Positions 44,760-56,040 of a DNA stretch of 64,000 nt are shown here, in pieces (positions within the stretch are counted from its first letter, which is position 1; each line of letters begins with the position of its first letter). The notes under the pieces were generated by a model that saw only the letters and a program-made list of their open reading frames with translations, was not told the DNA's origin and made no database searches. The DNA is taken from positions 11,697,814-11,761,813 of the forward strand of contig CP136063.1 of assembly GCA_032622095.1 (NCBI GenBank), in the 5' to 3' direction. The stretch comes from Siphonodentalium dalli (lineage: Eukaryota; Mollusca; Scaphopoda; Gadilida; Siphonodentaliidae). Position numbers and translations under genes: made by a program.

Positions 44760-46415
44760 TTAATACTGGTGGATCCTCTTATGTCTCGTCAGGGTAACCG
44801 ACGCAGTAAATGATTTCTCGCACACATCACATTGATACGGGCGATCACCAGTGTGGATCCTCTTATGATTCAACAAGCCATTGGACCGAGTAAATGATTT
44901 CTCGCACACATCACAATGATACGGGCGATCCCCGGTGTGGACCCTCTTATGCGTCGTGAGGTTACTCGACTGGGTAAATGTTTTGTCACACACATCACAT
45001 TGATACGGGCGATCGGCAGTGTGGATCCTCTTATGTTTCGTCAGGGAATTCGACACGGTGAATGAACTATCGCACATATCACAGTGATATGGCCTATCGC
45101 CTGTATGGATCATCTTATGTATCTTCAGATTACCCAAATGAGTAAATGATTTATCGCACACATCACATTGATACTGGCGATCCCTGGTGTGGGTCCTCTT
45201 ATGCACAGTCAGGTGACTCGACTCAGTAAATGATTTCTCGCACACATCACATTGATACGGGCGATCACCAGTGTGGATCCTCTTATGTCTCGTCAGGTGA
45301 CTCGACTCAGTAAATGATTTCTCGCACACATCACATTGATACGGGCGATCACCAGTGTGGATCCTCTTATGATTCAACAAGTCATTGGACCGAGTAAATG
45401 ATTTATCGCACACATCGCATTGATACGGGCGGTCCCCCGTGTGGATCCTATTATGTCTCGTCAGGTCACTCGACGCAGTAAATGATTTCTCGCACACATC
45501 GCATTGATACGGTCGTTCACCAGTGTGGATCCTCATATGATGCACTAAGTGACTGGGCCGAGCAAATGATTTATCACACACATTACAATGATACGGGCGA
45601 TACGGGCGATCGCCAGTGTGGACCCTCTTATGCGTTGTGAGGTTACCCGACTGGGTAAATGTTTTATCACACACATCACATTGATACGGGCGGTCCCCAG
45701 TGTGGGTCCTCTTATGCACAGTCAGGTGACTCGACTCAGTAAATGATTTCTCGCACACATCACATTGATACGGGCGATCACCAGTGTGAATCCTCTTATG
45801 ATTCAACAAGTCATCGGACCGAGTAAATGATTTATCGCACACATCGCATTGATATGGGCGATCGCCAGTGTGGACCCTCTTATGCGTCGTGAGGTTACTC
45901 GACTGGGTAAATGTTTTATCACACACATCACATTGATACGGGCGATCGCCAGTGTGGACCCTCTTATGTTTCGTCAGGGAACTCGACACGGTGAATGAAC
46001 TATCGCACATATCACAGTGATATGGCCTATCGCCTGTATGGATCATCTTATGTATCTTCAGATTACCCAACTGAGTAAATGATTTCTGGCACACATCACA
46101 TTGATACTGGCGATCCCTGGTGTGGGTCCTTTTATGCACAGTCAGGTGACTCGACACAGTAAATGACTTCTCGCACACATCACATTGATACGGGCGATCC
46201 CCGGTGTGAACACCCGCGGCGATTCTCTTATGTAAGAGCAACTGCCGAGATGAGCCGAATGGTTTCGGCCCATATCGCACGGATGGCCGAACAGACGTGT
46301 GTTTTGTCTTATGGCGCAAACTGCTCAACGAATTAATGCATGTCTGCGAACTTGTCGTAGGTTTGTGTTTATCATCTCGGACATTCTCCATCGGTGGTTC
46401 AACATCCCCATACAT
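44760..46415 (-). CDS. 17-finger C2H2 zinc-finger protein
   Basis: A 551-residue protein on a single uninterrupted exon. The N-terminal ~75 residues (MYGDVEPPMENVRDDKHKPT, then LSSLRHKTKHTSVRPSVRYG) have no KRAB, BTB or SCAN-like motif. From about residue 78 to the end run 17 C2H2 fingers of the pattern YQCDVC-x-KSFT-x7-H-x3-H, with TGDRPY linkers in place of the common TGEKPY. Finger helices repeat in sets (TQSSNLTTH, TRSNDLLNH, TESSHLTVH, TQLGNLKIH, TVSSSLTKH), showing internal block duplication. One linker has a six-base repeat (RPYRPYHC). It is expected to bind DNA in the nucleus, possibly acting on repeats. The reading frame ends at a TAA that replaces the Gln of YQCDLC, with more fingers beyond. 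It is the longest intact gene in the window. Confidence 0.93.
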   Translation of the reverse strand: MYGDVEPPMENVRDDKHKPTTSSQTCINSLSSLRHKTKHTSVRPSVRYGPKPFGSSRQLLLHKRIAAGVHTGDRPYQCDVCEKSFTVSSHLTVHKRTHTRDRQYQCDVCQKSFTQLGNLKIHKMIHTGDRPYHCDMCDSSFTVSSSLTKHKRVHTGDRPYQCDVCDKTFTQSSNLTTHKRVHTGDRPYQCDVCDKSFTRSDDLLNHKRIHTGDRPYQCDVCEKSFTESSHLTVHKRTHTGDRPYQCDVCDKTFTQSGNLTTHKRVHTGDRPYRPYHCNVCDKSFARPSHLVHHMRIHTGERPYQCDVCEKSFTASSDLTRHNRIHTGDRPYQCDVCDKSFTRSNDLLNHKRIHTGDRPYQCDVCEKSFTESSHLTRHKRIHTGDRPYQCDVCEKSFTESSHLTVHKRTHTRDRQYQCDVCDKSFTHLGNLKIHKMIHTGDRPYHCDMCDSSFTVSNSLTKHKRIHTADRPYQCDVCDKTFTQSSNLTTHKRVHTGDRPYHCDVCEKSFTRSNGLLNHKRIHTGDRPYQCDVCEKSFTASVTLTRHKRIHQY

Positions 46416-46716
46416 GATTCAACTGTATGCCTATGTTACAGTACCGGGTATGTAGGCCTATCTGTTCCGTGGAAGACCTAATGTGCACCCGTCTTAGCCT
46501 GCATGGAATTACCTGACTAAAGTGCACATAAATGATCATATAAGAGTTAAATGTATCCGACATACGATCGATGATTAAGTTAAGAAATCGTCGGATGATA
46601 AGCGTCTACGAAAATAGAAATGTTTATATCCTGAAACAGGCGTGTTTAAAAAGTGGTCGTTACTAGCGGTGGGCGGAATAGAACAATGTCCTAATACATA
46701 GTTAACGAAAGTAATG
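46416..46716. promoter_or_regulatory. 5' region of the 17-finger gene
   Basis: Shared with 58285-58567 (and partly 36040-36178). The conserved words are TGTATGCCTATGTTACAGTA, GTGGAAGACCTAATGTGCAC and TACTAGCGGTGGGCGGAATA. No clear TATA box. Homology stops after GTAATGG, where the foldback element begins in the other copies. Confidence 0.45.
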
Positions 46717-47557
46717 GGGCGTTCCAGGGAGGGAGGCCACACCCACAGCGGTAGTACCGGTTGCTTGTACTAATACGTTCTGTTACCCAGATCTACTTCC
46801 TAAGTGAACAGATCAGCACTTGCTTGCTCTTATATTAACTATAACTGAAACATGCAGTCTTATTTGTATTATTCGTACCACTGGGGAAGATCTATTTCTT
46901 GAAATGTGGTGTTCTACCAAATTGTTGAGCAATTTTTATCGTGACATTCCGGTGCTTTACTGGGGATTTTTTATTTTCAGTGCTTTACTGGGGATTTTTT
47001 ATTTTCGCCGAACAACCATTTTGCCAGAAACCATGCGACAATGACAATGACCTATTCAGCTCTGGACGTTTTGCTAACGAACAATAGCGGTTACTGTTGA
47101 ATATGGATTATCTCTTAAAATAGTTGCGTGGGTATAAAATAATCAATGAGACCCCTGTCCGGAAAGGCTTCTATAAATTATTATTAACTAACACCATTTC
47201 CGATTGGCAAAAGCCGCCACGTGATATTCTTGGAAAAGGTCCTATTGGACTCTCGACAGTCATATTGGACTCCGGACTGTACAATATGACTTTCCATATT
47301 GGACTCCGTGACGTCACGAATTAACTCTATTGCGAAATTAATCCGTGAAATTGTGATGCGCGCGCAACATTGATGGATTTTAGCAGACGTTTCACTTCCG
47401 CGTTGAGTTTTTTCTCACTTCCGTGTTTACTTTTCTAAATCATTATTTCTGATGATCAATATACGGTACAGGATTTTATAGAGAATTAAGTGCCGACAAA
47501 TACCAAAAATAACCACAAAATTTTATTTCCAAAATTTGGATGAACATACAGATGGAT
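46717..47557. other. no gene; fragment of TTAA MITE at about 47098-47190
   Basis: GCTAACGAACAATAGCGGTT, GGATTATCTCTTAAAATAGTTGCGTGG-like sequence and CCTGTCCGGAAAGGCTTCTA are MITE pieces in a rearranged order. CATATTGGACTCC-type words repeat between 47240 and 47310. A 28-bp tandem duplication (CAGTGCTTTACTGGGGATTT) lies at 46945-47005. Nothing coding is recognised. Confidence 0.45.
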
Positions 47558-47722
47558 AATAACAATGTCATTATACAATGTTGTGTAGTACAGTATGAGT
47601 ATTTCTTGTACTCGTCCAGGTTGTGGTGAAAAGTCATATTGGCGTGTCCCGTCCAGTATGACTTTCCACCACAATCTGGACTCGTACAAGAAAGACACAT
47701 ACTGTACACAACATTGTATAAT
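47558..47722. repeat. 165-bp palindrome at the start of duplication copy 2
   Basis: AATGTCATTATACAATGTTG on the left pairs with CAACATTGTATAATAACTTT on the right. Inside, CTTGTACTCGTCCAGGTTGT pairs with the right arm ending ACTCGTACAAGAAAG around the loop CGTGTCCCGT. Only the right arm is present at the start of copy 1 (15687), so the duplication boundary falls at or in this palindrome. Confidence 0.85.
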
Positions 47723-48150
47723 AACTTTATAATGTTGATTTTATTTCGAAAATTGCATTGGGTCCGTTTATTTGTCTATTTTTAGAAACGACCATTCATA
47801 GTCTCGTACCTGGCTCAGACACTCCTCTCACTACTCCGTCCAATTCCACGATGTAGTGCTCCCGCCGTCATTTTCATTACAGGAATGTTAGGCCCCGGCG
47901 TGGTGGAGGCTGAGCGATTGGAACGAGTTCATAACATATAGCGACAGAGAACATTATGGTGTTCCCATGGATACGTACCGAGCATCAAATATCCCAGATT
48001 GATTGCCTGTATTGTTTTATTCCATAGTTAATAAGCGATAATGGGTATAATTAACGTTTATTTGTGACAAAATTACGCAATAACATTTCTGGTCTCAACT
48101 ATCAGTACCGTAACTACTATTGTTCGTTAGTACAGCTTCACGAGTTTTCG
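47704..48150 (-). mobile_element. old diverged TTAA-family MITE, twin of 15720-16165
   Basis: Same sequence words as its twin, including AAACGACCATTC and GATAATGGGTATAATTAACG. Terminal repeats are missing. Confidence 0.7.
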
Positions 48151-49552
48151 GTATTTAGTCATATCGCGATATACCTTTTATACCGGTTTCGATAAAAATG
48201 ATAGTCGATATATCGTGGGTGACGATATTCCAATTATTTAGTCGTTTTTTTAAAATTTAAAATGGCCAAAAATGTATAAATTTTACTTGAAATGTCTTCC
48301 TATAAGCAAGGAGATAAAGATACAGATCAAGGAGACAAAGAGACAGCTGTTTTGGATCAAGTAGTACCGGTGTTTCTTTGTTTTACTGCAAAGGGTTGTA
48401 TCAGTAATTGAATAGTATCAACATCTTCGTTCACGCGCGTCATCAGAGTGTGTTGTCGGAAGTAATTAAACAATTCCATTGCGTGTAGATCAAAGCCATA
48501 ATCCAATGTCCTCACAGAGCATTCATTCGTGATCACAGCTCATTGAAGTTTGTTTTTTACAAGCGCTAACGTGTGTACACATGGTGTCGACACATCACGC
48601 CATTGTTGGTTTACTTACACCCTGGCCAGTGTGAGAAACGTAATACGCCGATGGCGATATAATCGCAATGATGTATATATGGTAGGCTAAGTTAGGCATT
48701 CAATAGTCTCAGCTAGAACTTAAAGTCCACCCAAATAGTGGCCCTTATAATCGTGCATGTTTGAAACCAGAAAAAGTCAATATGCTGCCATTCTTGGCGG
48801 CAAACATGTAGACTTTCTCCTAATTGTTATGTGTAATAGATATTCTCCTAATTGTTATGTGTAATAACTATTATTGTTCAATATTTTATTTTTGTTTGTT
48901 GTGTTCATAAAGACGAAATTTAAATAATATTAGTATGTCATTTTTTGTAATCGTAAGCGAAGCCCTGGCAATTTATGAATTTATGAACGTAAGTGACACA
49001 CCCAATAGTTTTCCAATTTCCGTGTTGACGCTGACTCTATGACGCTCGTTGTTCTGCTTTGTTTGCCGTCATGACTGTTAACAGTAAAGCGACGTAGCCC
49101 CATACAGCCAGTGTCTAGTAAAATTTTGTGTTGGATGCGAATGAGTTCGTCATAAATGCGAAATAATTCAGAAGATTTTGACAAATAAAAATTTCCCACG
49201 GTATTTAGTCATATCGCGATATACTTTTCAATACCGTAGTCGGTATAACTTGAGTCAATATCGTGAAGCTCTAAGTCATTCATCAGTTTGGCCATGTCCT
49301 TCGATTGGTAATCGCCGGTCATGAACCGTACAGCTCTTCTCTGTATTCGCTCCAGGGCGTTGATGTTCTGCTGTATCTGTATGTAGTTTGGTGTAGTCGC
49401 CTTGATTTGGCTGTAGGTTCACCATTGGACGACTTAAGCTGTTAATGTTGTTATTGATGTTGAATCACATGCGCTGTCCGTATCCTCCATGTGGTTCCAT
49501 TCGAAGATTGTTTTCACAAAGTATGAGTTCTTATATTGAGCCGTATTTGTCC
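48151..49552. other. duplicated non-coding block
   Basis: Twin of 16166-18478 without the 0.9-kb insertion. At that place a tandem TTCTCCTAATTGTTATGTG pair (48816 and 48844) marks the site. The 72-codon minus-strand frame at 48981-49199 differs from its twin by a few residues only. Confidence 0.4.
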
Positions 49553-50519
49553 TTATTGTTTCGTAAGAAAGTGAGTTGGTACACTCATGCGACTCAATAA
49601 TGTTTGTTGTTTCAAATCCTGGGATTTAACAGTTATTTTACGTGTGTCCTTGCTCCTTAATAATGGTGTTAATAAGTCATGTGTAGGCATAGCCGGAACC
49701 GACCCCTCTACTATCTTTCTAAACAGTATCATCCTTTTCACTTCTCTTCTTATTTGCATTGGTGTTAATCCTTCTATTTCCATCATTTCTGTGACTGCAC
49801 CCTTTTCTCTGTTTTTGTAATTGCTGGTGATGAATCTTGTAGCTTTTTTCTGTACTCTTTCGATGTTGTCAATGTCCTTCTGCAAGCATGGATCCCATAT
49901 TTCTGCCCCGTATTCGATTGTATATCTTACCATGGACTCGTAAGCCAGCTTCTTGTGTTTTTATCGGCTTTACTGGTGTTTCTTTTAAGGAATCTCAAGG
50001 TGCTGTCATGTGTTGGCTCTTTTATTTATATGGGATGACCAGGTTAGGTTGTTGGTAAAAGTCAGTCCTAGATATGGTGTTTCTTCTACTGACTGAAGGA
50101 TGTAATTGACTAGCTGGTACATGTGGGTTGATTTGCCGCTGGTGGGGATCCCACACAACGCCTGCGTATTCCAACGACGATCTTACACGTGTCTCACACG
50201 CTACGCATTTACTCTTGGGTGGTGCCTTCCTAAGGTTTCCTCTGAGGAATCCGAGCGTGCTGTAAGCCTTCATCATGATCTTGTCTATGTGTGGCGACCA
50301 TTTCATATTGTTTGAGAGCGTGACTCCCAGATATGGTGTTTGAGTGACACTTTGTAGGGTCTGATTTCTGAGCTGGTACATGTAGGTCAGTCGTGGTTTA
50401 ATTGACATGATGTAACATTTGCTGGCATTGAATTTCATACCCCAAGTTGTAGCCCAATCTTCTAACGCCATCACGTCCTTCTGTGGAATAAAATAATACA
50501 AACAATCCATCTGGGACAC
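49553..50519 (-). pseudogene. non-LTR reverse transcriptase C-terminus, two fused pieces (copy 2)
   Basis: Minus strand from 50519 downward: LEDWATTWGMKFNASKC, TPYLGVTLSNNMKWSPHIDK, YSTLGFLRGNLRKAPPKSK and SSLEYAGVVWDPHQR. At about 50140 the sequence jumps back to a second, related thumb region, readable in other frames as YILQSVEETPYLGLTFTNN. That leads into MVRYTIEYGAEIWDPCLQKD, IERVQKKATRFITSNYKNR and EGLTPMQIRREVKR. So the EYxxxxWDP step occurs twice. Frames are broken near the join and at about 49950-50030. Type is Jockey/CR1-like. The palm motifs are absent. Confidence 0.85.
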
Positions 50520-51259
50520 TTCTCACTCTAGTTCGAGGGGTCTTAAATTCATAACTGAAGTCAAGGGTTGCAATTGAAACACATAATTTGTATAACCATT
50601 AATGCACATCTATTCTGAATGGAATACATTACAAAATTCCTACCTTTGGTAACTTGGCAACCTTGTGCATCAATTTGTTGTGAGTACAGGTCATTTGGCA
50701 TGTGTTATTTAGACGCAATAACGAGACTTCACCAATGTAACATCGATTCGAAAATATCCGAATCAGCAGACTGATTTGTGGTCGATCTCGATTCGGATGC
50801 CCGGTATCGACAAGGAATCAAATCACAGAATATTTGCAGTTCCCTAATATAGACGAGTCACAATTATATGGACGATGAAGTATGTCACCAAACGTCGAGT
50901 CACGCTGATGATGGGATTATTTCTCGCACCTACGTTGTTACGGACGATTGTCCATCAGTGGGTCACAATGTGTGGTCGGGTCGCTCCACTGAATAACTGA
51001 TTCTATAACTCAGCAATCCACATGCCTTCGAGTAATATTTTAACCACTCTCTGTCTGTCGTTCATTTCCCAGATATCCTTGTAGTTGCTCAAGTGACACC
51101 TACATGTATATACAAGAAAAATTATATTTTGAGCAAGGACAACTACAGGCCTACTATTTATTATCTATATAAAAATTATTTGATAAAGCGACAAATTCGC
51201 AGCTACAAATGCATTGTGACTCTATTTTAACCCCGCTCTCTCAGCTTTTCATGGATGCA
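50520..51259. other. no gene recognised
   Basis: Twin of 19520-20259. Nothing coding. Confidence 0.4.
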
Positions 51260-52560
51260 GCGACGCAATGAAAAGTGCCATTGAATACTGACGCAGGGCA
51301 CTTGACAAGCACGAAAATGTTGCCGCTGTGACGATGGACATGTCAAAGGTTTTTTATTTTCTACCTCATAATCTTATGTTAGAGAAGCTACGTACATATA
51401 ATCTTGCGAATCTTGTGAACAGTCGGTGTCTTATATGGGGAGTTGTCTTTCTGATCGCAGTCTATGCGTTAAACTTGGCTCCAATGTGAGTTCCCGGAGA
51501 ATTACATTTTCTGCTTTGTAAAGAACTGATCCCTATATAATTGTGCAGACGATAATACAATCTCATTCTCTCACAAGGACCCTGCTGTTGTTCGGATCAC
51601 TCTGGCATCTGATAGCCTTCATCGCACTGAGTGGTTCGCACTGAATGGCACGAAGGCAAATCCATAGAAGTTCCAAGCAGTATCATTGGGTCCCAAAAGT
51701 AAATCTATAACTGGCACGAATGCTTCACATCTTACCCATCTATCGAGGAAGTGAAATTACTCGGTATAACTCTGGAATGTTAAATGACTCACAATGAATC
51801 GCTATGTTAAAAGGCATCAATGCAACTGAATGTATTACAGAGACGTGGACATATGCTGACCCTCTCAGGCAAAAATGTACCTTCAAATCTTTCATCCTCT
51901 AAAATTTTAATTACTGCCCTCTTACCTGGCATTTCTGCAGTGTGTCTTCTACCGACAGGCTGGAGAAAATTCAGGAGAGAGCCTTTAGCTTTATCTATAA
52001 CGACTACACATCTGATTATGACTTTGTCCTAAAGCTGGCAAACTGTGATCATCTACACCTCCAAAGACTCAGACTTATGGCACTCAGAATTTTCAAAATA
52101 CTAAAGAAGTACATTAGGACCACTTTCTATTTGGGATGCCTGGTGAAACTTACGGTAAACATAGTTCATACTCTTTCAGAAGTTCTGAAACTGCCATCAC
52201 CTGATACTACTACTGCCGGTTTAAGCTCGTTTAGATTAATGGCACCTAAAGTGTGTAATTCTCTTCCAGGGTCATGCAAAACCGCAGAGACGACGAAAGA
52301 CCTTAAATGGATGTTAAAACCTGGAATGGTTTTAAATGTAAATGCAGTAGCTGTAGCATATCCTAATTACATGTATATGTTTTGTATTTTTATCCCCACT
52401 TTCTGCTCTGGTATCTCCGAATGGAACAAAAGGTGGTATCCAGGAAAGAAATATGGACTTGTTGTGCACATTACTGTGTCGTACTTGTGTCTTACGATTT
52501 TGGTCGAGTCAGGGCTACCTGTCTCTTACGATGTTTTAGCTGATATACATATAATTTATT
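51260..52560 (+). pseudogene. second LINE reverse transcriptase remnant (copy 2)
   Basis: Shows AAVTMDMSKVFYFLPHNLML near 51320-51380 (decayed DLSKAFDCLPHDLL), TEWFALNGTKANP at about 51630, DRLEKIQERAFSFIYNDYTS from 51955 and FRLMAPKVCNSLPGSCKTAE at about 52225. It lacks the MITE pair seen in copy 1 at 20465. The catalytic FADD-type box is not readable. It is a 5'-truncated, damaged Jockey/CR1-like copy. Confidence 0.85.
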
Positions 52561-54033
52561 CACCCACTGACCGATGCGCGAAGCAAAGGGTTAAGCGATT
52601 ATCGCAATAGGATATGGGAACACCGTGTGCGTAACGTAACTATCACAAGTATAACGTACTCTGATATCAACTTATCGCCAAATTCGTGCTTCAAACAGTT
52701 TAAACATGTCATCTTCGGCTTCTTTTATTTTATTTTTATGAAAATGAATAATAAATGGTGTGATAAATATGTATAATATGTATATAACGACAAATAGAGT
52801 AAAATTAGCCATTTTCCCGTGAAACTAGGATAGAAAAGCCAGGTACAAAAATTGGTGAAATGTGAGTACGAACGTCAAAGTGTTCCCCTGTCGTATCGTG
52901 ATAATTGCCAACCGTCACTGCGAAGCCTCCAATAGCGATTGTTAATTAATTCATTTCGGCTGTTCAGTCTTCTAAGCTATTAAAACTTTCTTGGATATAT
53001 GGAAGGTGTTTTGGGAGGATTGTTCTTATAAATATATATAAATGTTGGATTAACCTTCCAAAAAGATGAGTTTGACGCCTGCATTTCTTGGCATGAATAT
53101 TAACGAGCGCTCGTCTGCAAGTGCAAGTAGTCATTGCCGAATTGGCGTGTTTTTGTGAAAATGTCACCAATATTTCTCCACTCGATTCTCTTACAATGCA
53201 CTCTAATCGATCAAATTATTTTGATAATTCTATCTAAATACATCTTAGCTACTATTCGGATCTGCTGTCCCGGTCTAAAAAGGGATAGTTTGACCAAAAC
53301 GACTATTGACAAAACATTGTTTACAAATTGAGCGCACTCGATGACCCGTCAACGCTGCAAATTTATTATCGAAAACAAATTAAATTTCTTCCATCTGAAA
53401 CATAATTACGCACTGGACTATGTTATTTTATGAATATATAAGTATCCCACGCACATACACCAAGTCTCAGCTTAAAATTTTGAAAAATGACAGTTTTATC
53501 GACATAAATCGATTTTAATGGCAATGCCATGTTAAATTTTATCATTGAAAAAAAATCATTTCTTCCATCTAAAACATAATTGCGTGCTGTACTCTGTCAT
53601 TTTAGGAATATATTAGTACCCACTCACACACACCAAGTCTCGGCTTGAAATTTAGAAAAATGACAGTCCAGTACAGTCGTGTTACTTTATACGTCAACAT
53701 TGGTCATTATGACCCAACAAATTTATTTCGATCTATCATATCAACCCCTATTTTCTCCCCCATAGCCTGACTAAGTATCAACATTGGTCTTTATCGCTCC
53801 ACTAATTTGTATCGTTTCATTGGTATGAATTCCATATCCAATTATCCACATATAACCAACCCAACCTCAAATCCCGGTCCAATTTATTTATTTCTTTCAT
53901 CGGTATAGACTATAGTCACATTACGTAATATTTTATCACGTGATACTTATATGTCTATGGTATTACTATAGTATACCGTATACGTATATCAATTGCTATT
54001 CCTTTCTACTATGTATATAATCCTGGTGCCATC
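52561..54033. other. duplicated non-coding block
   Basis: Twin of 21901-23387, including the ~190-bp tandem pair (about 53385 and 53560). Homology stops at GGTGCCA (54033). Confidence 0.5.
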
Positions 54034-55562
54034 TATAGAGATAGAGATAATTTCAGACCCCCTCCAATTTTATATCATTGCTGCTTTAGTACAGTCAGTT
54101 CATCTTAAAGGCCTTTTTCTCCGAGTCCATATTACCAACCCAACATACTATAGAAGTCCATAAATGACTAGTCTGGCACTATATAGAGATGACTAAGATT
54201 CTGACACCCCCTATTTTATAGCCTTGTTGCAACAGTAGAGTTCAGATGCATAATATATCAACATTTGTTTCAACACGTCGAGTTCCGCTGCAGACAATAC
54301 AAAACTGACAACATTTTGAAAAGTAAGCAGGCTTCAAATTCATCTTATCCAAAAAAACTCTGGTTACATAAGAAAGTTGTGTATAAGGTGAATGCGCATT
54401 TGTTGCGTTAAAAACAAAAGGTCCCATGTCAAGGTCCAAATCGCCAACAAACTGATGTGAGGTTTAACTCCATTTACATACAGCAATGTCCAAAGTAATT
54501 GATCACTTAACCAGAGCAAAATAATGGGTATTTTTTCATGATCTTAAATCCTGAAAAATCACCCATAATTATGCTGTGGTTAAGTGATCATTTAATATGG
54601 GTATTATATTGTAACCAATGTAAGGAGTTGAGGTGCAATGATAACTCAATCGTCATACAGTAATGTACAAAGTAATTGACCACTTAACCACAGCAGAATA
54701 ATGGGTAATTTGTCAGGCTTTTAAATGCTGAAAAAAATACCCATAATTCTGCTGTGGTTAAGTGATCAATTACTTTGGGTATTACTGTAACCAATATAAG
54801 GATTTGAGGTTTAATGATAACTCAATCCTCGTACAGTAATGTCCAAAGTAATTGACCACTTGACCACATCATAATTATTGGTAATTTTTCAAGATTTTAA
54901 ATCCTGAAAAATTACCAATAACTCTGATGTGGTTAAGTGGTCAATTACTTTGGGCATTACTGTAACCAATATAAGGATGTGAGGTTTAAAGATAACTCCA
55001 TCCACATAACTAATAACTATGTGTGAAAATTAAACACAAACAAATAAATTCGATGATGGCGTCCAATATGGACTGCCTAATTCTGCTCCAAAACTTGTAA
55101 ATTGAATATATGGATGTTTATTGGGGGAAACCGATTATTTCAATGATATTTTCATTAACTGGGATCCAAAAACCCGACTTACGGGAGTGCGCTTCACGCG
55201 CGACTGTATCTTAAGCATATATGCATATTTAATAAGCCAACAATTGGAATCCCAACATAGAAGATATGGCGTGTCGCCCTTGCGCTTAGACATCATTGAT
55301 GATATCTATGGGAAACCACATTGACATTTAATAGAGAATTTAGATTAAATGCAATAACTTAAGGAATCTCTAATAAGGACTGCACGGTTATGAAAAAAAC
55401 ACCAAATAACTTATTATTTAACTAACCGAACAACTAATTGCACTCAAGCCCAATAAGAAAATTCCTTAAGTTATTGTTAGAGATACCTTATTGCGCTTAA
55501 ACACAATATGATATTCCTGTGCAATAAGGAATATTCTTATTACACATTCCCTATTACACATA
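54034..55562. other. 1.53-kb segment found only in copy 2
   Basis: Lies between GGTGCCA and ATAAGCGAAATTAC. In copy 1 the same flanks enclose the 9.5-kb transposon. It contains the hairpin array described next and a 67-codon plus-strand frame at 55121-55324 (RYGVSPLRLDIIDDIYGKPH) with no recognised domain. The right end has repeated ATTGCGCTTAA and AATAAGGAAT words. No inverted termini were found. Confidence 0.5.
54480..54985. repeat. tandem array of three ~175-bp hairpin units
   Basis: Arms at 54489-54602, 54667-54779 and 54841-54954 each pair CCAAAGTAATTGACCACTTA with TAAGTGATCAATTACTTTGG across a short loop (GCTTTTAAATGC or GATTTTAAATCC). Between units lies ATTACTGTAACCAATATAAGG plus GATAACTCAATC (given here as separate words). 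The internal stem words differ between units but change together on both sides (for example CACAGCAGAAT/ATTCTGCTGTG and CACATCATAAT/ACTCTGATGTG). Confidence 0.9.
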
Positions 55563-55590
55563 AGCGAAATTACATCCATGTTGCACTTAA

Positions 55591-56040
55591 AGGTACTCAA
55601 TCCGATAAAACTCCTCTCAATTACTATTTCAATGGCTTCGGGGTCAAAAATATTTGATTCGAGTCGAGGAAGTCACCCATCAAAGCTCAGATTTGATAGA
55701 TATCGATTTTAGAAATCTATTATTTTTCATTATCGGGAATTCTTTCTGTCCCAGAAGACAGTCAAAATTGGGTACCCTGATTATAGATTTATCCATCCTT
55801 GTCTGTTTGAATAGAGTTTTGGCGTAAAATCTCGAGCAGGTTACCAAATTGACGGCAGTTATTAGTACTCATCTCGAGCAATTAACAAATTTCAAAAATC
55901 AATATCTAATAACTCTGAGCTTTGTTTGATGGGTTCCTCGACTCGAATCAAATATTTTTTACCCCCAAAGCCAAAGAAATAGTGATATAGGACCCTCTAA
56001 TCGGATTGTTGTTGTTGGAATCTGTTGAGATGGGGACCCT
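55591..56040. mobile_element. 450-bp MITE of the second TTAA family (copy 2)
   Basis: Flanked by intact TTAA on both sides (55587-55590 and 56041-56044), which confirms the target preference. Starts AGGTACTCAATCCG and ends ATGGGGACCCT. The internal inverted region matches 33456-33906. Confidence 0.8.

Noticed and set aside
54480-54985. Possible CRISPR-like array because of regular spacing
   Set aside because: The units are 175-bp hairpins with no separate unique spacers, and the context is eukaryotic.
54034-55562. Helitron, since the insert follows an A, begins TC and leaves no duplication
   Set aside because: The 3' end reads TTACAC before ATAAG rather than CTRR before T, and no terminal hairpin of the usual kind is present.
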